Below are positions 16,903-25,784 of a stretch of 64,000 bases of DNA, in pieces. Under the pieces are notes generated by a model that saw only the letters and a list, made by a program, of their open reading frames with translations, was not told where the DNA came from and made no database searches. Made by a program: the position numbers and the translations under genes. The DNA is from an uncultured Pelagibacteraceae bacterium (GTDB lineage: Bacteria > Pseudomonadota > Alphaproteobacteria > Pelagibacterales > Pelagibacteraceae). Where the stretch lies: positions 1 to 64,000 of the forward strand of contig CACHVY010000002.1 in assembly GCA_902583455.1 (NCBI GenBank), given 5' to 3'. Numbering within the stretch: the stretch's first letter is position 1; every line of letters begins with the position of its first letter.

Positions 16903-18591
16903 ATGAAAAAATTTAAATCTGATATTGAGATTGCAAGAGGTTGTAAACTAAAACCAATCTCAAAAATTTTGAAAAAAATAAATGTTCCAGATAGCCCAGG
17001 TGCATTTAGTCCGATGGGAAGACACATAGCAAAAATTAATTTTGAATTTTTAAACAAACTTAAAAAGAAGAAAGATGGACATCTAATTCTTGTCACAGCA
17101 ATCACACCAACACCAGCTGGAGAAGGTAAAACTACAACATCAGTAGGTTTAAATGATGGATTAAATAAAATTGGAAAAAAATCTATTGTTTGTTTGAGAG
17201 AGCCTAGTCTTGGTCCTTCTTTCGGAATGAAGGGAGGTGCAGCTGGAGGTGGTAATGCGCAGGTAGTCCCTATGGAACAAATAAATCTTCACTTCACTGG
17301 TGACTTTCATGCTATTACATCAGCTCATAATCTTCTGTCAGCTTTAATCGATAATCATATTTATTGGGGAAATAAACTTAACATTGATGAAAAAAAAATT
17401 GTTTGGAAAAGAGTTGTAGATATGAACGATCGGGCATTAAGATTTATAGATATAAATACTAAAGGAGTAGCAAAGGATTTTGCTAGAGAAGATGGTTTTG
17501 ATATTACTGTAGCATCTGAGGTAATGGCAATTTTCTGTTTATCTAACGATTTGTCTGATTTAGAAAAAAGAATTGGAAACATCACAATTGCTTATGATAG
17601 AAACAATAAACCAATCTATGCAAAAGACTTAAATGCCCAAGGTCCAATGACAGTTCTTCTGAAAGAAGCAATTAGGCCAAATGTTACTCAAAGTCTAGAG
17701 CATAACCCGGCTATAATTCATGGAGGACCGTTTGCTAACATTGCTCACGGATGTAATTCAGTAATTGCGACTAAGTCAGCTTTAAAGTTATCTAATTACG
17801 TAGTAACTGAGGCAGGTTTTGGTGCTGACCTTGGCGCTGAAAAATTTTTGGATATAAAATGTAGAAAAGCAAATATAAAACCAAGTTGTGTTGTTATAGT
17901 TGCAACAGTTCGTGCTTTAAAAATGCATGGTGGTGTGGAAAAAGAAAATTTAAAAACTGAGAATATTCATGCTTTAAAAGAAGGATTATCAAATTTGGAC
18001 AGACATATAAATAATATTAAAAAATTTGGCATAGAGCCAATAGTTGCGATTAATCATTTTGTTTTAGATACTAAAAAAGAAATACAAACAATAATAAATT
18101 TTTGTAAAAATTTAAATGTTGAAGTTAGTAATTGTAAACACTGGGCAGAAGGTGGAGCAGGAACAGTTGATTTAGCAAAAAAAGTTGTGCAAGTTTGTAA
18201 TAATTCAAAAAAACAAAAATTTAAATTCTTATATAACGATAGTAAAAATTTATGGGAAAAAATTGAGATTATTGCAAAAGAAATATATAGAGCTGATAAA
18301 ATTACAGCAACAGAGGACATTAAACAAAAATTAAAGACTTTTGAAAATAATGGGTTTAAAAATTTTCCAGTTTGTGTGGCAAAAACTCAATATAGTTTTT
18401 CTACTGATCCAAAATTAAAAGGTGCGCCAACAAATCATGAAATACCAATTAGAGATGTAAGATTATCTTCTGGGGCAGAATTTATTGTTGTGATATGTGG
18501 ATCAATTATGACTATGCCAGGGTTGCCGAAAATTCCTGCTGCAGACAAAATTAAATTAAATAAAAAGGGTCAGGTAGAAGGTTTATTTTAA
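16903..18591 (+). CDS. fhs: Formate-tetrahydrofolate ligase
   Basis: Fhs joins formate to THF at the cost of ATP, or runs in reverse to release formate and ATP during one-carbon oxidation. The 562-residue chain has the P-loop [14 protein letters not shown] (about residues 69-82), the segment [19 protein letters not shown], and [11 protein letters not shown] further on, all invariant in the family, and a normal length. In SAR11 it is thought to serve oxidation of methyl groups, which fits the MetF-like/DmdA-like pair 9 kb away. Its 3' end overlaps the convergent gshB by 9 bases. Confidence 0.97.
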   Translation: MKKFKSDIEIARGCKLKPISKILKKINVPDSPGAFSPMGRHIAKINFEFLNKLKKKKDGHLILVTAITPTPAGEGKTTTSVGLNDGLNKIGKKSIVCLREPSLGPSFGMKGGAAGGGNAQVVPMEQINLHFTGDFHAITSAHNLLSALIDNHIYWGNKLNIDEKKIVWKRVVDMNDRALRFIDINTKGVAKDFAREDGFDITVASEVMAIFCLSNDLSDLEKRIGNITIAYDRNNKPIYAKDLNAQGPMTVLLKEAIRPNVTQSLEHNPAIIHGGPFANIAHGCNSVIATKSALKLSNYVVTEAGFGADLGAEKFLDIKCRKANIKPSCVVIVATVRALKMHGGVEKENLKTENIHALKEGLSNLDRHINNIKKFGIEPIVAINHFVLDTKKEIQTIINFCKNLNVEVSNCKHWAEGGAGTVDLAKKVVQVCNNSKKQKFKFLYNDSKNLWEKIEIIAKEIYRADKITATEDIKQKLKTFENNGFKNFPVCVAKTQYSFSTDPKLKGAPTNHEIPIRDVRLSSGAEFIVVICGSIMTMPGLPKIPAADKIKLNKKGQVEGLF

Positions 18592-19518
18592 TTTTTCTAG
18601 CTCGTCCCAATAATTTTTTGCAAGATTTATTCCAGTTAATTCTTTAAATTGAGGAAGCCCTGTTGGTGATGTTACATTTATATCACCAATTAGATAACCA
18701 GAAACTAAATCTATACCTGCAAAAAATATTCCATTTTTTTTTAAGACTTTGGCTACTTGATTTGAGACGTTAATCTCTTTATGACTAAGAGTAGTTTTTA
18801 CAGCTTTGCCCCCTTGTGATAAATTTGATAAAATTGAATTTGAGGAAGGTACGCGGCTTATTGCACCTTTAACTTTGCCGTTGATTATAAAAACTCTCTT
18901 ATCACCATATTTAATTCCTGGTAAATATTTTTGGGCCATAACGTGACCAATTTTTTTTAAATATTGTCTTATTTTTTTTGTATTTGTTATGCCGTTAATA
19001 TAAATTATGTCTTTTCCTGCATACCCATGTATAGGCTTTAATACAATTTTTTTGTTAATTTTTATAAATTTTTTAATCTCATCTAAATTTTTAGTGAAAA
19101 TTGTTGGTGGCATAAGTTTTTTAAAATTAATTGAAAATAATTTTTCAGATATATTTCTGATAGAGGTTGGGTCATTAACTATCTTTACACTATTTTTTAC
19201 AGTATCTAAGAACAATGTAGAGGTTACATAATCCATATTGAAAGGAGGATTTTGCCTTATAAATATAACTTTTGATTTTTTTAATTCAAACTTTTTTTTT
19301 GATATAATTTTAAAGTAGGTTTTCTTATTTTCTAGAAATTTAATATGACAAACCTCAGCAATCAATTTAGAATTTATAAAATTTATATCTTTTGTCTCAT
19401 ACCAGTAAATCTTATAACTTCTTCTTTGTGCTTCTAGAGCTAAAAGATATGTTGTGTCTGTGATAATGTTGAGGTTTTTAAAAGAGTTACCTTGTATTGC
19501 TAATATTTTTTCGGCCAT
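18583..19518 (-). CDS. gshB: Glutathione synthetase
   Basis: The 311-residue ATP-grasp enzyme adds glycine to gamma-glutamylcysteine. Seen: [14 protein letters not shown] (about residues 84-97), [13 protein letters not shown], the [18 protein letters not shown] region and a C-terminal [13 protein letters not shown], all typical of GshB. It is the last gene of a minus-strand run gpsA, amidotransferase, gshA, gshB, two bases after gshA. The chain is close to the usual length of about 315. Confidence 0.94.
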   Translation of the reverse strand: MAEKILAIQGNSFKNLNIITDTTYLLALEAQRRSYKIYWYETKDINFINSKLIAEVCHIKFLENKKTYFKIISKKKFELKKSKVIFIRQNPPFNMDYVTSTLFLDTVKNSVKIVNDPTSIRNISEKLFSINFKKLMPPTIFTKNLDEIKKFIKINKKIVLKPIHGYAGKDIIYINGITNTKKIRQYLKKIGHVMAQKYLPGIKYGDKRVFIINGKVKGAISRVPSSNSILSNLSQGGKAVKTTLSHKEINVSNQVAKVLKKNGIFFAGIDLVSGYLIGDINVTSPTGLPQFKELTGINLAKNYWDELEKLK

Positions 19519-19520
19519 GT

Positions 19521-20777
19521 TTATAATTTTTCTAATACCTTTTCGGCTCTTGTTTTTTTTTCATTTAATATATTTTCAACATTTTTTAAAAAAACTGTCT
19601 CATCTTGATTATTGCTATTTATATATTTTCTTTTTTTTAGACCATCTTTTGAAATATCTAGGAAAATCTTACCCCATTCTAAAATGGTTTTATTATTTAT
19701 TAGTGTCTTTAAACCTTTTTTAGGTGAGTCATAATATGCATTTAAAATTTCACTTTGGTCCCATTTTTTTATTACATCTAAAGATTCCTCTAAATTCCCG
19801 TAAATTAAACCAGTATAAAATGCGGGTCCTGCGCAATGACAATCCCATTCGCACTCATCTATTGATCTAACCTCTAAATATTTTTTTAACCTCACCTCGG
19901 TAAATATTGTACTTAAATGCAGTCCAAGATCTTTATCAGTCGGTATAGATTTGTTAGATTGTAAATTTCCCTCCATGAAGTCTTTGAATGTTTGGTCGCC
20001 CCCATAATGGTAAGAGTTATTTTTTTCAATAAATAATAAAGGAAATTTAATAATAAAATCTGCGTATTTTTCAAAATCCATGTTTTCTAAAAATATTTTC
20101 GGTAAACCTGCTCTTGCAGTATTTTGCCAGACTTTTGCACGATAAGATAAATAACCACTTGCCCTGTTTTCATATACGGCTGAATTAGCAAATATGCCAA
20201 TTGCTAAAGGTGTTAAGTAACACATCAACTTAAATTTTTTTTTAAAATCTTCTTCGGAGCTATAGTCCATATTTACCTGCGTTCCAGATGTTTGGTACAT
20301 CATATTCAAACTTAGCTCGCCACCTTTTGGCATTTCATTTGTCATTATTTTATATCTTTCTTTAGGATTATTGGGTGCATCCTTTAATTTAGTCACAGGA
20401 TCATACCCTGTTGCCATATTTGTTAAATTAGTATCAAAACAAGCTGAGTCTAATTCTTTTTGAAAATTGTGTAACTCTACACAAACCTCATGAATATTTT
20501 TTAATTTGTCTCCTGATAACTCAATTTGATTTCCTGGCTCTAGTGATATTGATTTACCATTAAATTTTAGCCCAATTAAATTTTCGTTTTCTTTAATTTC
20601 TTGCCAGCCAAATTTTGTTATAAAAATTTGTAATAATTTTTTAATATTTTCATATTCAGCTCTTTTGTTTGTTTTAATGTTGAATAAAAACTGCTCATTC
20701 TCAACACCTATTAATTCATCTTGCTTAATGCCTGATGCAAAATAATCTATGATGTCATTTTTAGATTTAATTTCCAT
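19521..20777 (-). CDS. gshA: Glutamate-cysteine ligase, plant/alphaproteobacterial type (GCS2)
   Basis: The enzyme makes gamma-glutamylcysteine, the first step of glutathione synthesis. The 418-residue chain fits the GCS2-type ligase of plants and alphaproteobacteria: IGVENEQFLF near the N-terminus, ISLEPGNQIELSG (about residues 77-89), MYQTSGTQVNMDY (about 160-172) and YLEVRSIDECEW. It is shorter than the 450 residues common in rhizobia. Its first 11 bases overlap the end of the amidotransferase gene, so the two are coupled. Confidence 0.92.
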   Translation of the reverse strand: MEIKSKNDIIDYFASGIKQDELIGVENEQFLFNIKTNKRAEYENIKKLLQIFITKFGWQEIKENENLIGLKFNGKSISLEPGNQIELSGDKLKNIHEVCVELHNFQKELDSACFDTNLTNMATGYDPVTKLKDAPNNPKERYKIMTNEMPKGGELSLNMMYQTSGTQVNMDYSSEEDFKKKFKLMCYLTPLAIGIFANSAVYENRASGYLSYRAKVWQNTARAGLPKIFLENMDFEKYADFIIKFPLLFIEKNNSYHYGGDQTFKDFMEGNLQSNKSIPTDKDLGLHLSTIFTEVRLKKYLEVRSIDECEWDCHCAGPAFYTGLIYGNLEESLDVIKKWDQSEILNAYYDSPKKGLKTLINNKTILEWGKIFLDISKDGLKKRKYINSNNQDETVFLKNVENILNEKKTRAEKVLEKL

Positions 20778-21561
20778 TTATACTACCTAGCCAGTTCTTT
20801 AATTCTATCATTCTATGATTTATTTCAGATTTTGATAATTCATTTTTTATTAAACTTATATGATGATCGATTTCATCGTATGATTTAAAAGCTTTTCTTT
20901 GATTTATTAATCTATCTTTTCTAAATTTAATTAATTCTATCATTTTTTCATATTTAATCTCTGGATGATATTGAATCCCCCATATTTCACTTTTTTCATA
21001 ATTAAAAGATATGCTTGAAATTTTATTGATATTATTTGAAGCTAATAGAGTTGCATCTTTTGGTAAAGTAACCACTTCATCAAAATTAAAAGCTGGTGAA
21101 CAAAATTTGTTTTTTTTACCTTTGTAGATAGGATGTCTTTGACCATTAGGGTTTAACTCAATATCAAAAGCAATACCTATATGAGATCCATTAGATGATT
21201 TTCTAACCTCTCCCCCTGCTGCAACCACGGCAACTTGCATGCCCCAACAAATTGCTAAAATTTTTTTTATTTTTTTTTGACATTCTTTCATAAACATAAT
21301 TTGTCTCTTAATTTCATCAGTATTATTGTAAATATTTAAACTACTACCACCCCACACTGTCCCATCATATTTTTCTAAATTTCCAATATTTTCAAAAATT
21401 TTAGGATCGGAAGATGGATTAACAACATCTATGTCAAGATCTTTGGTAATGTAAGCAAGACTATCTTTTAAACTTTCTGTATGTGTTTGAATGCCAGCGT
21501 TTTTAAAATTTTGATTTTCCTCTTGTAGGTTTCCTTCAACTATTAATAATTTAATTGTCAT
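20767..21561 (-). CDS. Class I glutamine amidotransferase-like protein
   Basis: This 264-residue protein resembles the GuaA/GATase1 fold. The nucleophile is expected in ICWGMQ (about residue 104) and the His-Glu pair in YHPE (about residue 200). The N-terminal GGSSLNIY replaces the usual oxyanion-hole signature. No synthetase domain is attached. It is embedded in the glutathione operon and overlaps gshA, which suggests action on gamma-glutamyl compounds (for example hydrolysis of gamma-glutamyl bonds), but that is inference from position. Free-standing enzymes of this fold with other substrates are common. Confidence 0.8.
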   Translation of the reverse strand: MTIKLLIVEGNLQEENQNFKNAGIQTHTESLKDSLAYITKDLDIDVVNPSSDPKIFENIGNLEKYDGTVWGGSSLNIYNNTDEIKRQIMFMKECQKKIKKILAICWGMQVAVVAAGGEVRKSSNGSHIGIAFDIELNPNGQRHPIYKGKKNKFCSPAFNFDEVVTLPKDATLLASNNINKISSISFNYEKSEIWGIQYHPEIKYEKMIELIKFRKDRLINQRKAFKSYDEIDHHISLIKNELSKSEINHRMIELKNWLGSINGN

Positions 21562-21582
21562 GATTAAAGATTAATTAAAATA

Positions 21583-22611
21583 TCACCAACTGATTTCTAA
21601 TTTTTTATTTTCACAAATACATTCAATAATGCTTAACATAAGAGGAAAATCTTTTTCATCTAAGTCTTGTTTTAATTTTTTTCCTACTTCAATTGCAAGT
21701 TCTGCTCCCTCAACAGTAACCTCACCCATAAATTTCTTTTTAGCTTCTTTGTACAGGAAACCTTCGCCTAAGTATTTTCCCATTTGACTATTTCTCCCGC
21801 CAATTGCACTTACATACAAATCTCCAAGTCCAGCTAATCCATAAACAGTATCTGATTTACCTCCATAGTGTTTTACAAATTTTGCCATTTCAGAAATTGA
21901 TTTATGTATTAATGAAGCGGATGTATTATGAAAATATTTAGATTTAACCTCGCTTTTTGCAGATGAACTACTCAATCCCTCTGAGGCTCCAATAATCATA
22001 GAATAAATATTTTTAATTGCTCCAGATAATTCAACTCCATTAATATCCTCTGAAATTTCTGTTGAATAATAATCTGTTGAAATTATTTTTTGTAATTTTT
22101 TAGCTTCATCAATATTAGGGCTTGCAATTAATGTACTTGTTCTAATTTTGTTAGCTAGACCAGCTGCTAAACAAGGGCCTTTGATTGCAGATATATTTGT
22201 ATATTCAATTCCTTTATCACTTAACATGTTTTTTATCTTATCTGAAATAGTGCTGAGTTTTTTATTAACAATTGAGAGACCTTTGGTGAGTATTACCAAA
22301 GAGGTATTGTTATCAATTTTGTCTGCAATTTTATCTACAAACCAGTCAATTCCGATAGAACTTACTCCAACAACCAATACATCTGGTTTTTCCTTCATCA
22401 AATCATCAAGTTTTTCAATTTTTTCTAATTTTAATTTAGAAGGTAAATTTACATTTAATTTTGGATGAAAATTATTTTTAGATTTAATTGTTTCAATCAA
22501 ACTATCTTCGAGGTGGGTCCCTATAAGAGATACACTATTATTATTTTCAACACAAGGTACTGAAAATGCTGAACCCATTGCTCCTGCACCAATAATTAAA
22601 ATATTTTTCAT
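21583..22611 (-). CDS. gpsA: NAD(P)-dependent glycerol-3-phosphate dehydrogenase-like
   Basis: GpsA reduces dihydroxyacetone phosphate to glycerol-3-phosphate for phospholipid synthesis. The 342-residue chain has the nucleotide loop IIGAGAMGSAF (residues 5-15), VVGVSSIG, LTKGLS (about residue 110), the catalytic-lysine region ELSGAIKNIYSM and GLAGLGDLYVS. The segment KGPCLAAGLA replaces the usual SGPSFAxE(V/I)A, so it is a somewhat divergent member. It is the first gene of the minus-strand run that continues with the amidotransferase, 21 bases on. Assignment to GpsA rather than another dehydrogenase of this fold is likely but not certain. Confidence 0.85.
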   Translation of the reverse strand: MKNILIIGAGAMGSAFSVPCVENNNSVSLIGTHLEDSLIETIKSKNNFHPKLNVNLPSKLKLEKIEKLDDLMKEKPDVLVVGVSSIGIDWFVDKIADKIDNNTSLVILTKGLSIVNKKLSTISDKIKNMLSDKGIEYTNISAIKGPCLAAGLANKIRTSTLIASPNIDEAKKLQKIISTDYYSTEISEDINGVELSGAIKNIYSMIIGASEGLSSSSAKSEVKSKYFHNTSASLIHKSISEMAKFVKHYGGKSDTVYGLAGLGDLYVSAIGGRNSQMGKYLGEGFLYKEAKKKFMGEVTVEGAELAIEVGKKLKQDLDEKDFPLMLSIIECICENKKLEISW

Positions 22612-22709
22612 GATATAAAATTTATTACAATCAAATTAATACTTAGTTTTATAAATTGATATAAAATTTTTATTAGTTGTTTAGCGATTAATTTTAAATG
22701 AGGTATAAA

Positions 22710-22743
22710 AAAAAGGCCCCATATATGAATATGGGGCCTTTTT
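22710..22743 (-). terminator. Hairpin terminator after the GMC gene
   Basis: Perfect inverted repeat with 15-base arms (22710-22724 and 22729-22743) around a 4-base loop, with GGCCCC/GGGGCC in the stem and A/T runs at both ends. It starts 12 bases past the stop of the GMC oxidoreductase gene. Symmetry allows it to work from either side, but only the GMC transcript runs into it. Confidence 0.9.
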
Positions 22744-22754
22744 AAATTAATTAA

Positions 22755-24317
22755 TTAAACGTTACCTTTTTTTAGTTGATCAGCAAGATATTCACCTTGT
22801 CTGATAGCTAATGCAGTAATCGTTAATGTTGGGTTACATGCTGCACCTGTAGTCATGACAGAACCATCTGATACGAAAAGGTTTTTCACATCGTGGCATC
22901 TGCCCCATTTATCTACAACACCATCTTTTGCCTTAGCGCTCATTCTCATAGAGCCAAGGTTGTGAGTGTGTGGATATGGTGTAACTCTGTATGTTTGTGT
23001 TGCACCAACAGCTTTGTATATTGCTTCACCTTTTTCATACGCATGATTTCTCATTGCAGTATCATTCGGGTGATCATCAAAGTGAACGTTAGGAGCAGGA
23101 AGACCAAAAGCGTCTTTTGCAGATCCTAAAGTTATTCTGTTGTTTGCTTGAGGCATATCTTCACCTACAATCCACATACCAGCCATATTTTGATATCCGT
23201 CCATCATGTCAGCAAATTTCTTACCCCATTTACCTGGATCTAAGAAAGCTCCTAAGAATGATGGTCCTAAAGCTAATGTTTCAAGATAGTATCCACCTAC
23301 GAAACCTCTTTTAGGATTGTGTTTTACTTCATCTGCTAAGAACCCAGCCATAGTCTCTCCTCTAAAGAAGTTAACTGGCTTATCAAATGTAGCATAAACT
23401 GAACCTGTTAAGTGTCTCATGTAGTTTCTTCCAACTTGATCTGAGCTGTTAGCTAAACCATTTGGAAATCTTGATGAAGCACTCATTAAGAACAATCTTG
23501 GTGTCTCAATTGAGTTACCAGCAACACAAATAACTTTAGCTTCTTGTCTGTGTAAAGCTTTAGTTTTTGTGTCCATGTATAAAACACCATCAGCTTTTCC
23601 TGAACTGTCAGTAGTAATCTGAACAGCTTGAGAGTTTGTTCTTAGTTCTAATTTTCCAGTTGCAAGGGCTTTTGGAATTTCACTTACGTTTGGATTCCAT
23701 TTTGAACCATTTTTATCACCTTGGAAATTAAAACCATCTTGAATTGATGCTGGTCTTCCATCATATGGAGCTGCATTAGTACCGTAAGGTCCTGTTGCAT
23801 AGAACTTGTAACCGTTTCTTTTTGCTCCTTCAGCAAAAACTTTATAGTTGTTGTTTGCTGGTAATGGAGGACGTCCACCTCTATGTGTTGATCCGATAGC
23901 ATCTTCAGCCTTTACGTAGTAAGGCTTCATCTCTTTTCCATCGATCGGCCAGTCCATTAGAGTTGCACCGTCAACGCTTCCGTATGTTGATTTAGTTTTC
24001 CACTCATAGTCAAGAAAACGTGGAGTAGCACCTGCCCAGTGTGTAGCAGTTCCACCTACAGCTTTTACTAACCATGTTGGTAAACCATTAAAGTCTTTAA
24101 CTATTCTAGCGTTACCTGACATAGTTCTCTTATCCAACCAAGCCATTTGGCTGAATGCTGGCCATTCTTCATTTACGTACTCTTCTTTCATAATACGTCT
24201 TCCAGCTTCTAAAAGAACAACAGGAATACCCTGTTTAGTTAATTGATAAGCTACTTGTGCGCCACCAGGACCAGATCCTATAACGACAACAGCTTTTTCT
24301 TTTTTGTCTATTTTCAT
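22755..24317 (-). CDS. GMC-family oxidoreductase, large subunit
   Basis: The 520-residue protein has the FAD-binding GSGPGGAQ (about residues 14-21), GGTATHWAG and the C-terminal HNLGSMRMS and TGAACNPTLTITALAIR of the glucose-methanol-choline family, closest to the large subunit of gluconate/sorbitol/fructose dehydrogenases. A Tat-exported small subunit is encoded 17 bases upstream, so the large subunit, which lacks its own signal, probably travels to the periplasm with it. No cytochrome subunit follows; a terminator does. Its codons are less AT-rich than the neighbours and it has a GGGGAGA ribosome binding site, pointing to high expression. Substrate (a sugar, polyol or alcohol) is not readable. 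Confidence 0.85.
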   Translation of the reverse strand: MKIDKKEKAVVVIGSGPGGAQVAYQLTKQGIPVVLLEAGRRIMKEEYVNEEWPAFSQMAWLDKRTMSGNARIVKDFNGLPTWLVKAVGGTATHWAGATPRFLDYEWKTKSTYGSVDGATLMDWPIDGKEMKPYYVKAEDAIGSTHRGGRPPLPANNNYKVFAEGAKRNGYKFYATGPYGTNAAPYDGRPASIQDGFNFQGDKNGSKWNPNVSEIPKALATGKLELRTNSQAVQITTDSSGKADGVLYMDTKTKALHRQEAKVICVAGNSIETPRLFLMSASSRFPNGLANSSDQVGRNYMRHLTGSVYATFDKPVNFFRGETMAGFLADEVKHNPKRGFVGGYYLETLALGPSFLGAFLDPGKWGKKFADMMDGYQNMAGMWIVGEDMPQANNRITLGSAKDAFGLPAPNVHFDDHPNDTAMRNHAYEKGEAIYKAVGATQTYRVTPYPHTHNLGSMRMSAKAKDGVVDKWGRCHDVKNLFVSDGSVMTTGAACNPTLTITALAIRQGEYLADQLKKGNV

Positions 24318-24334
24318 TTATATATCTCCCCTAG

Positions 24335-24904
24335 TTAAAATGTTTTTTTAATTTTCAAAGACGCATATTTTTTCGGCGAGCTGTCGTCTAGAAAAGCAGT
24401 TAAATCTGGGTGCTCTTCAATTCTTGGCTCCGGTAACCATGATAAGTCATTATATTCACCGTCTTTGTAACCACCTTTATCAAAGCTTGCACCTTGGTAT
24501 CCAAAGATTTTGTGAACTTCTTTGTGATCATAAAGTGCTACTACCGTATGACCTCTTACTAGGCCAAAGAACGGAGTGTTCTCTATTGATTTTAGGTATT
24601 TAGTTTGTTTTTTAAAGTTCATCTTGTCGAACTTATTAATTTTTAAGCCATCTAAACCAGCTCTAAAGGAAATTTTTGCACCTGTATCTGCATTTCCTTT
24701 TTTGATAGCTCCAGCAGCTACATCCATGTAGATACTCATTGGGAATCTATCATGCGGATATAGAGCTTTGCACATAGAAGCGATCATTTCTTGATCACCT
24801 GGCTGTGCAGCGATATTAACTTCAGCATTAGCTAGTGAACCCAACTGTGAGTAAGCAAGTAAAGATCCAGCACTAATAAGAAGTTCTCGTCTAGTTATTT
24901 TCAT
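24335..24904 (-). CDS. Tat-exported small subunit of GMC dehydrogenase (gluconate 2-dehydrogenase subunit 3-like)
   Basis: The 189-residue protein begins with a twin-arginine signal (TRRELL at residues 4-9, hydrophobic stretch to ANA at about 27). The mature part has CKALYPHDRFP and FFGLVRGHTVVALYDH, and ends with a region resembling gluconate 2-dehydrogenase subunit 3. The paired large subunit is 17 bases downstream. A strong ribosome site (GGAGG, 8 bases before ATG) lies just after a candidate structured leader. It probably carries the folded FAD subunit across the inner membrane; this is known for the family and inferred here. Confidence 0.82.
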   Translation of the reverse strand: MKITRRELLISAGSLLAYSQLGSLANAEVNIAAQPGDQEMIASMCKALYPHDRFPMSIYMDVAAGAIKKGNADTGAKISFRAGLDGLKINKFDKMNFKKQTKYLKSIENTPFFGLVRGHTVVALYDHKEVHKIFGYQGASFDKGGYKDGEYNDLSWLPEPRIEEHPDLTAFLDDSSPKKYASLKIKKTF

Positions 24905-24922
24905 CTATTCTTCCTCCAATTG

Positions 24923-24963
24923 TTGAGAGCGGGAAACTTGAGGGCTTCAAGTGGCACTCTCAA
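24923..24963 (-). ncRNA. Candidate cis-regulatory leader RNA before the GMC operon
   Basis: On the minus strand a 7-bp outer helix (24957-24963 with 24923-24929, UUGAGAG/CUCUCAA) encloses unpaired strands and a 6-bp inner hairpin (24947-24952 with 24936-24941, ACUUGA/UCAAGU, loop AGCCC). The loop contributes CCUC, which can pair with GAGG of the ribosome site at 24913-24917, so a loop-to-SD pseudoknot controlling translation is possible. The outer helix ends 6 bases before the ribosome site. No known riboswitch class was recognised. The pairing is seen; the regulatory role is inferred. Confidence 0.45.
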
Positions 24964-25013
24964 AATTTAACGTTAAATTTATCTAATGATAAATTTTATA
25001 AGCTAAATTTAAC
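24963..25013. promoter_or_regulatory. AAATTTAAC inverted repeats upstream of the GMC operon
   Basis: An 18-bp perfect palindrome (24963-24980, AAATTTAAC/GTTAAATTT) shares its right arm with a second inverted repeat (24975-24983 and 24988-24996, AAATTTATC/GATAAATTT). A third AAATTTAAC lies at 25005-25013. A weak promoter candidate overlaps it on the minus strand: TTGACT at 25035-25030, 17 bases, then TTAAAT at 25012-25007. Such spaced half-sites look like an operator for a dimeric regulator, but AT-rich sequence gives chance repeats. Confidence 0.4.
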
Positions 25014-25099
25014 ATGATCTAAAAAAAGAAGTCAATTATATTGATAATAATTCGCAACGAAAAAAATTATTTTAATCAACTTCAGATTGTAAAATTCTG

Positions 25100-25651
25100 C
25101 TAAATTTTTCCCATCTCTTTAACGATATTTGCAACTTTTTTTGATTGAACAATTTCAATCCAATATCCATCTGGATCTTTTATAAAAGCTAAACCTTTCA
25201 TGGATCCATCGTCTGGTTTTTTAACAAATTCAACTCCGTTTTCCTCGAATTTTTTACAAGCTGCGTATATATCAGGAACTGAAAAACATATGTGTCCAAA
25301 ACCTTTTGGCTCTGCATTACCATCATGGAATTTTACTTTATCATCATTTTCTGATCCCCAATTATGCGTAAACTCGAGCATTCCTTTTTGGGTAAAAGTC
25401 CATGCAGACCTATCAAAATTATCTTTTGGAACATTTGCAATTTCTTCATCTGTAAGATTACCTAAAAAATATAGAGAAAACTTCATTGTTGGAAAGTCAA
25501 ATTTTTTAATTAGTCTCATTCCCATCAATTTTGAGTAGAAATTTAATGTTTTTTTGGGATCTTTTATTCTTAGCATTAGATGGTTAAAAACAAATCCATC
25601 AGTGTCTTTGTCTGGAGCCATTAAACCATCGGCTTCTTCACAGTGTTTCAT
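25100..25651 (-). CDS. gloA: Lactoylglutathione lyase (glyoxalase I)
   Basis: Glyoxalase I converts the methylglyoxal-glutathione hemithioacetal to S-lactoylglutathione. The 183-residue protein has [15 protein letters not shown] (metal His near residue 25), [19 protein letters not shown] and GFGHICFSV, matching the eukaryote-like/proteobacterial GloA, with the C-terminal [12 protein letters not shown]. It has a strong ribosome site (GGAGG). It is a single-gene unit divergent from the PLP lyase gene. Consistent with the glutathione genes 4 kb away. Confidence 0.95.
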   Translation of the reverse strand: MKHCEEADGLMAPDKDTDGFVFNHLMLRIKDPKKTLNFYSKLMGMRLIKKFDFPTMKFSLYFLGNLTDEEIANVPKDNFDRSAWTFTQKGMLEFTHNWGSENDDKVKFHDGNAEPKGFGHICFSVPDIYAACKKFEENGVEFVKKPDDGSMKGLAFIKDPDGYWIEIVQSKKVANIVKEMGKI

Positions 25652-25784
25652 ATTTCCTCCGTAATTAGTTCTTTGAAATTCTTAGGCTAGCATTAATAAG
25701 TCTAAAATTAAATAATTATTTCACAAATATTATAATAAAATACACCTATACGTTTAAAAATTTTTAAAATAACTTAAAAAATAA

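Noticed and set aside
22755-24904. Horizontal transfer of the GMC operon from its less AT-rich codons
   Set aside because: The same bias is seen in the potD-like gene, so high expression explains it better.
24905-25099. tRNA or glycine riboswitch in the gap before gloA/GMC
   Set aside because: No cloverleaf, no T-loop GTTCGA-like sequence and no glycine-aptamer motifs found.
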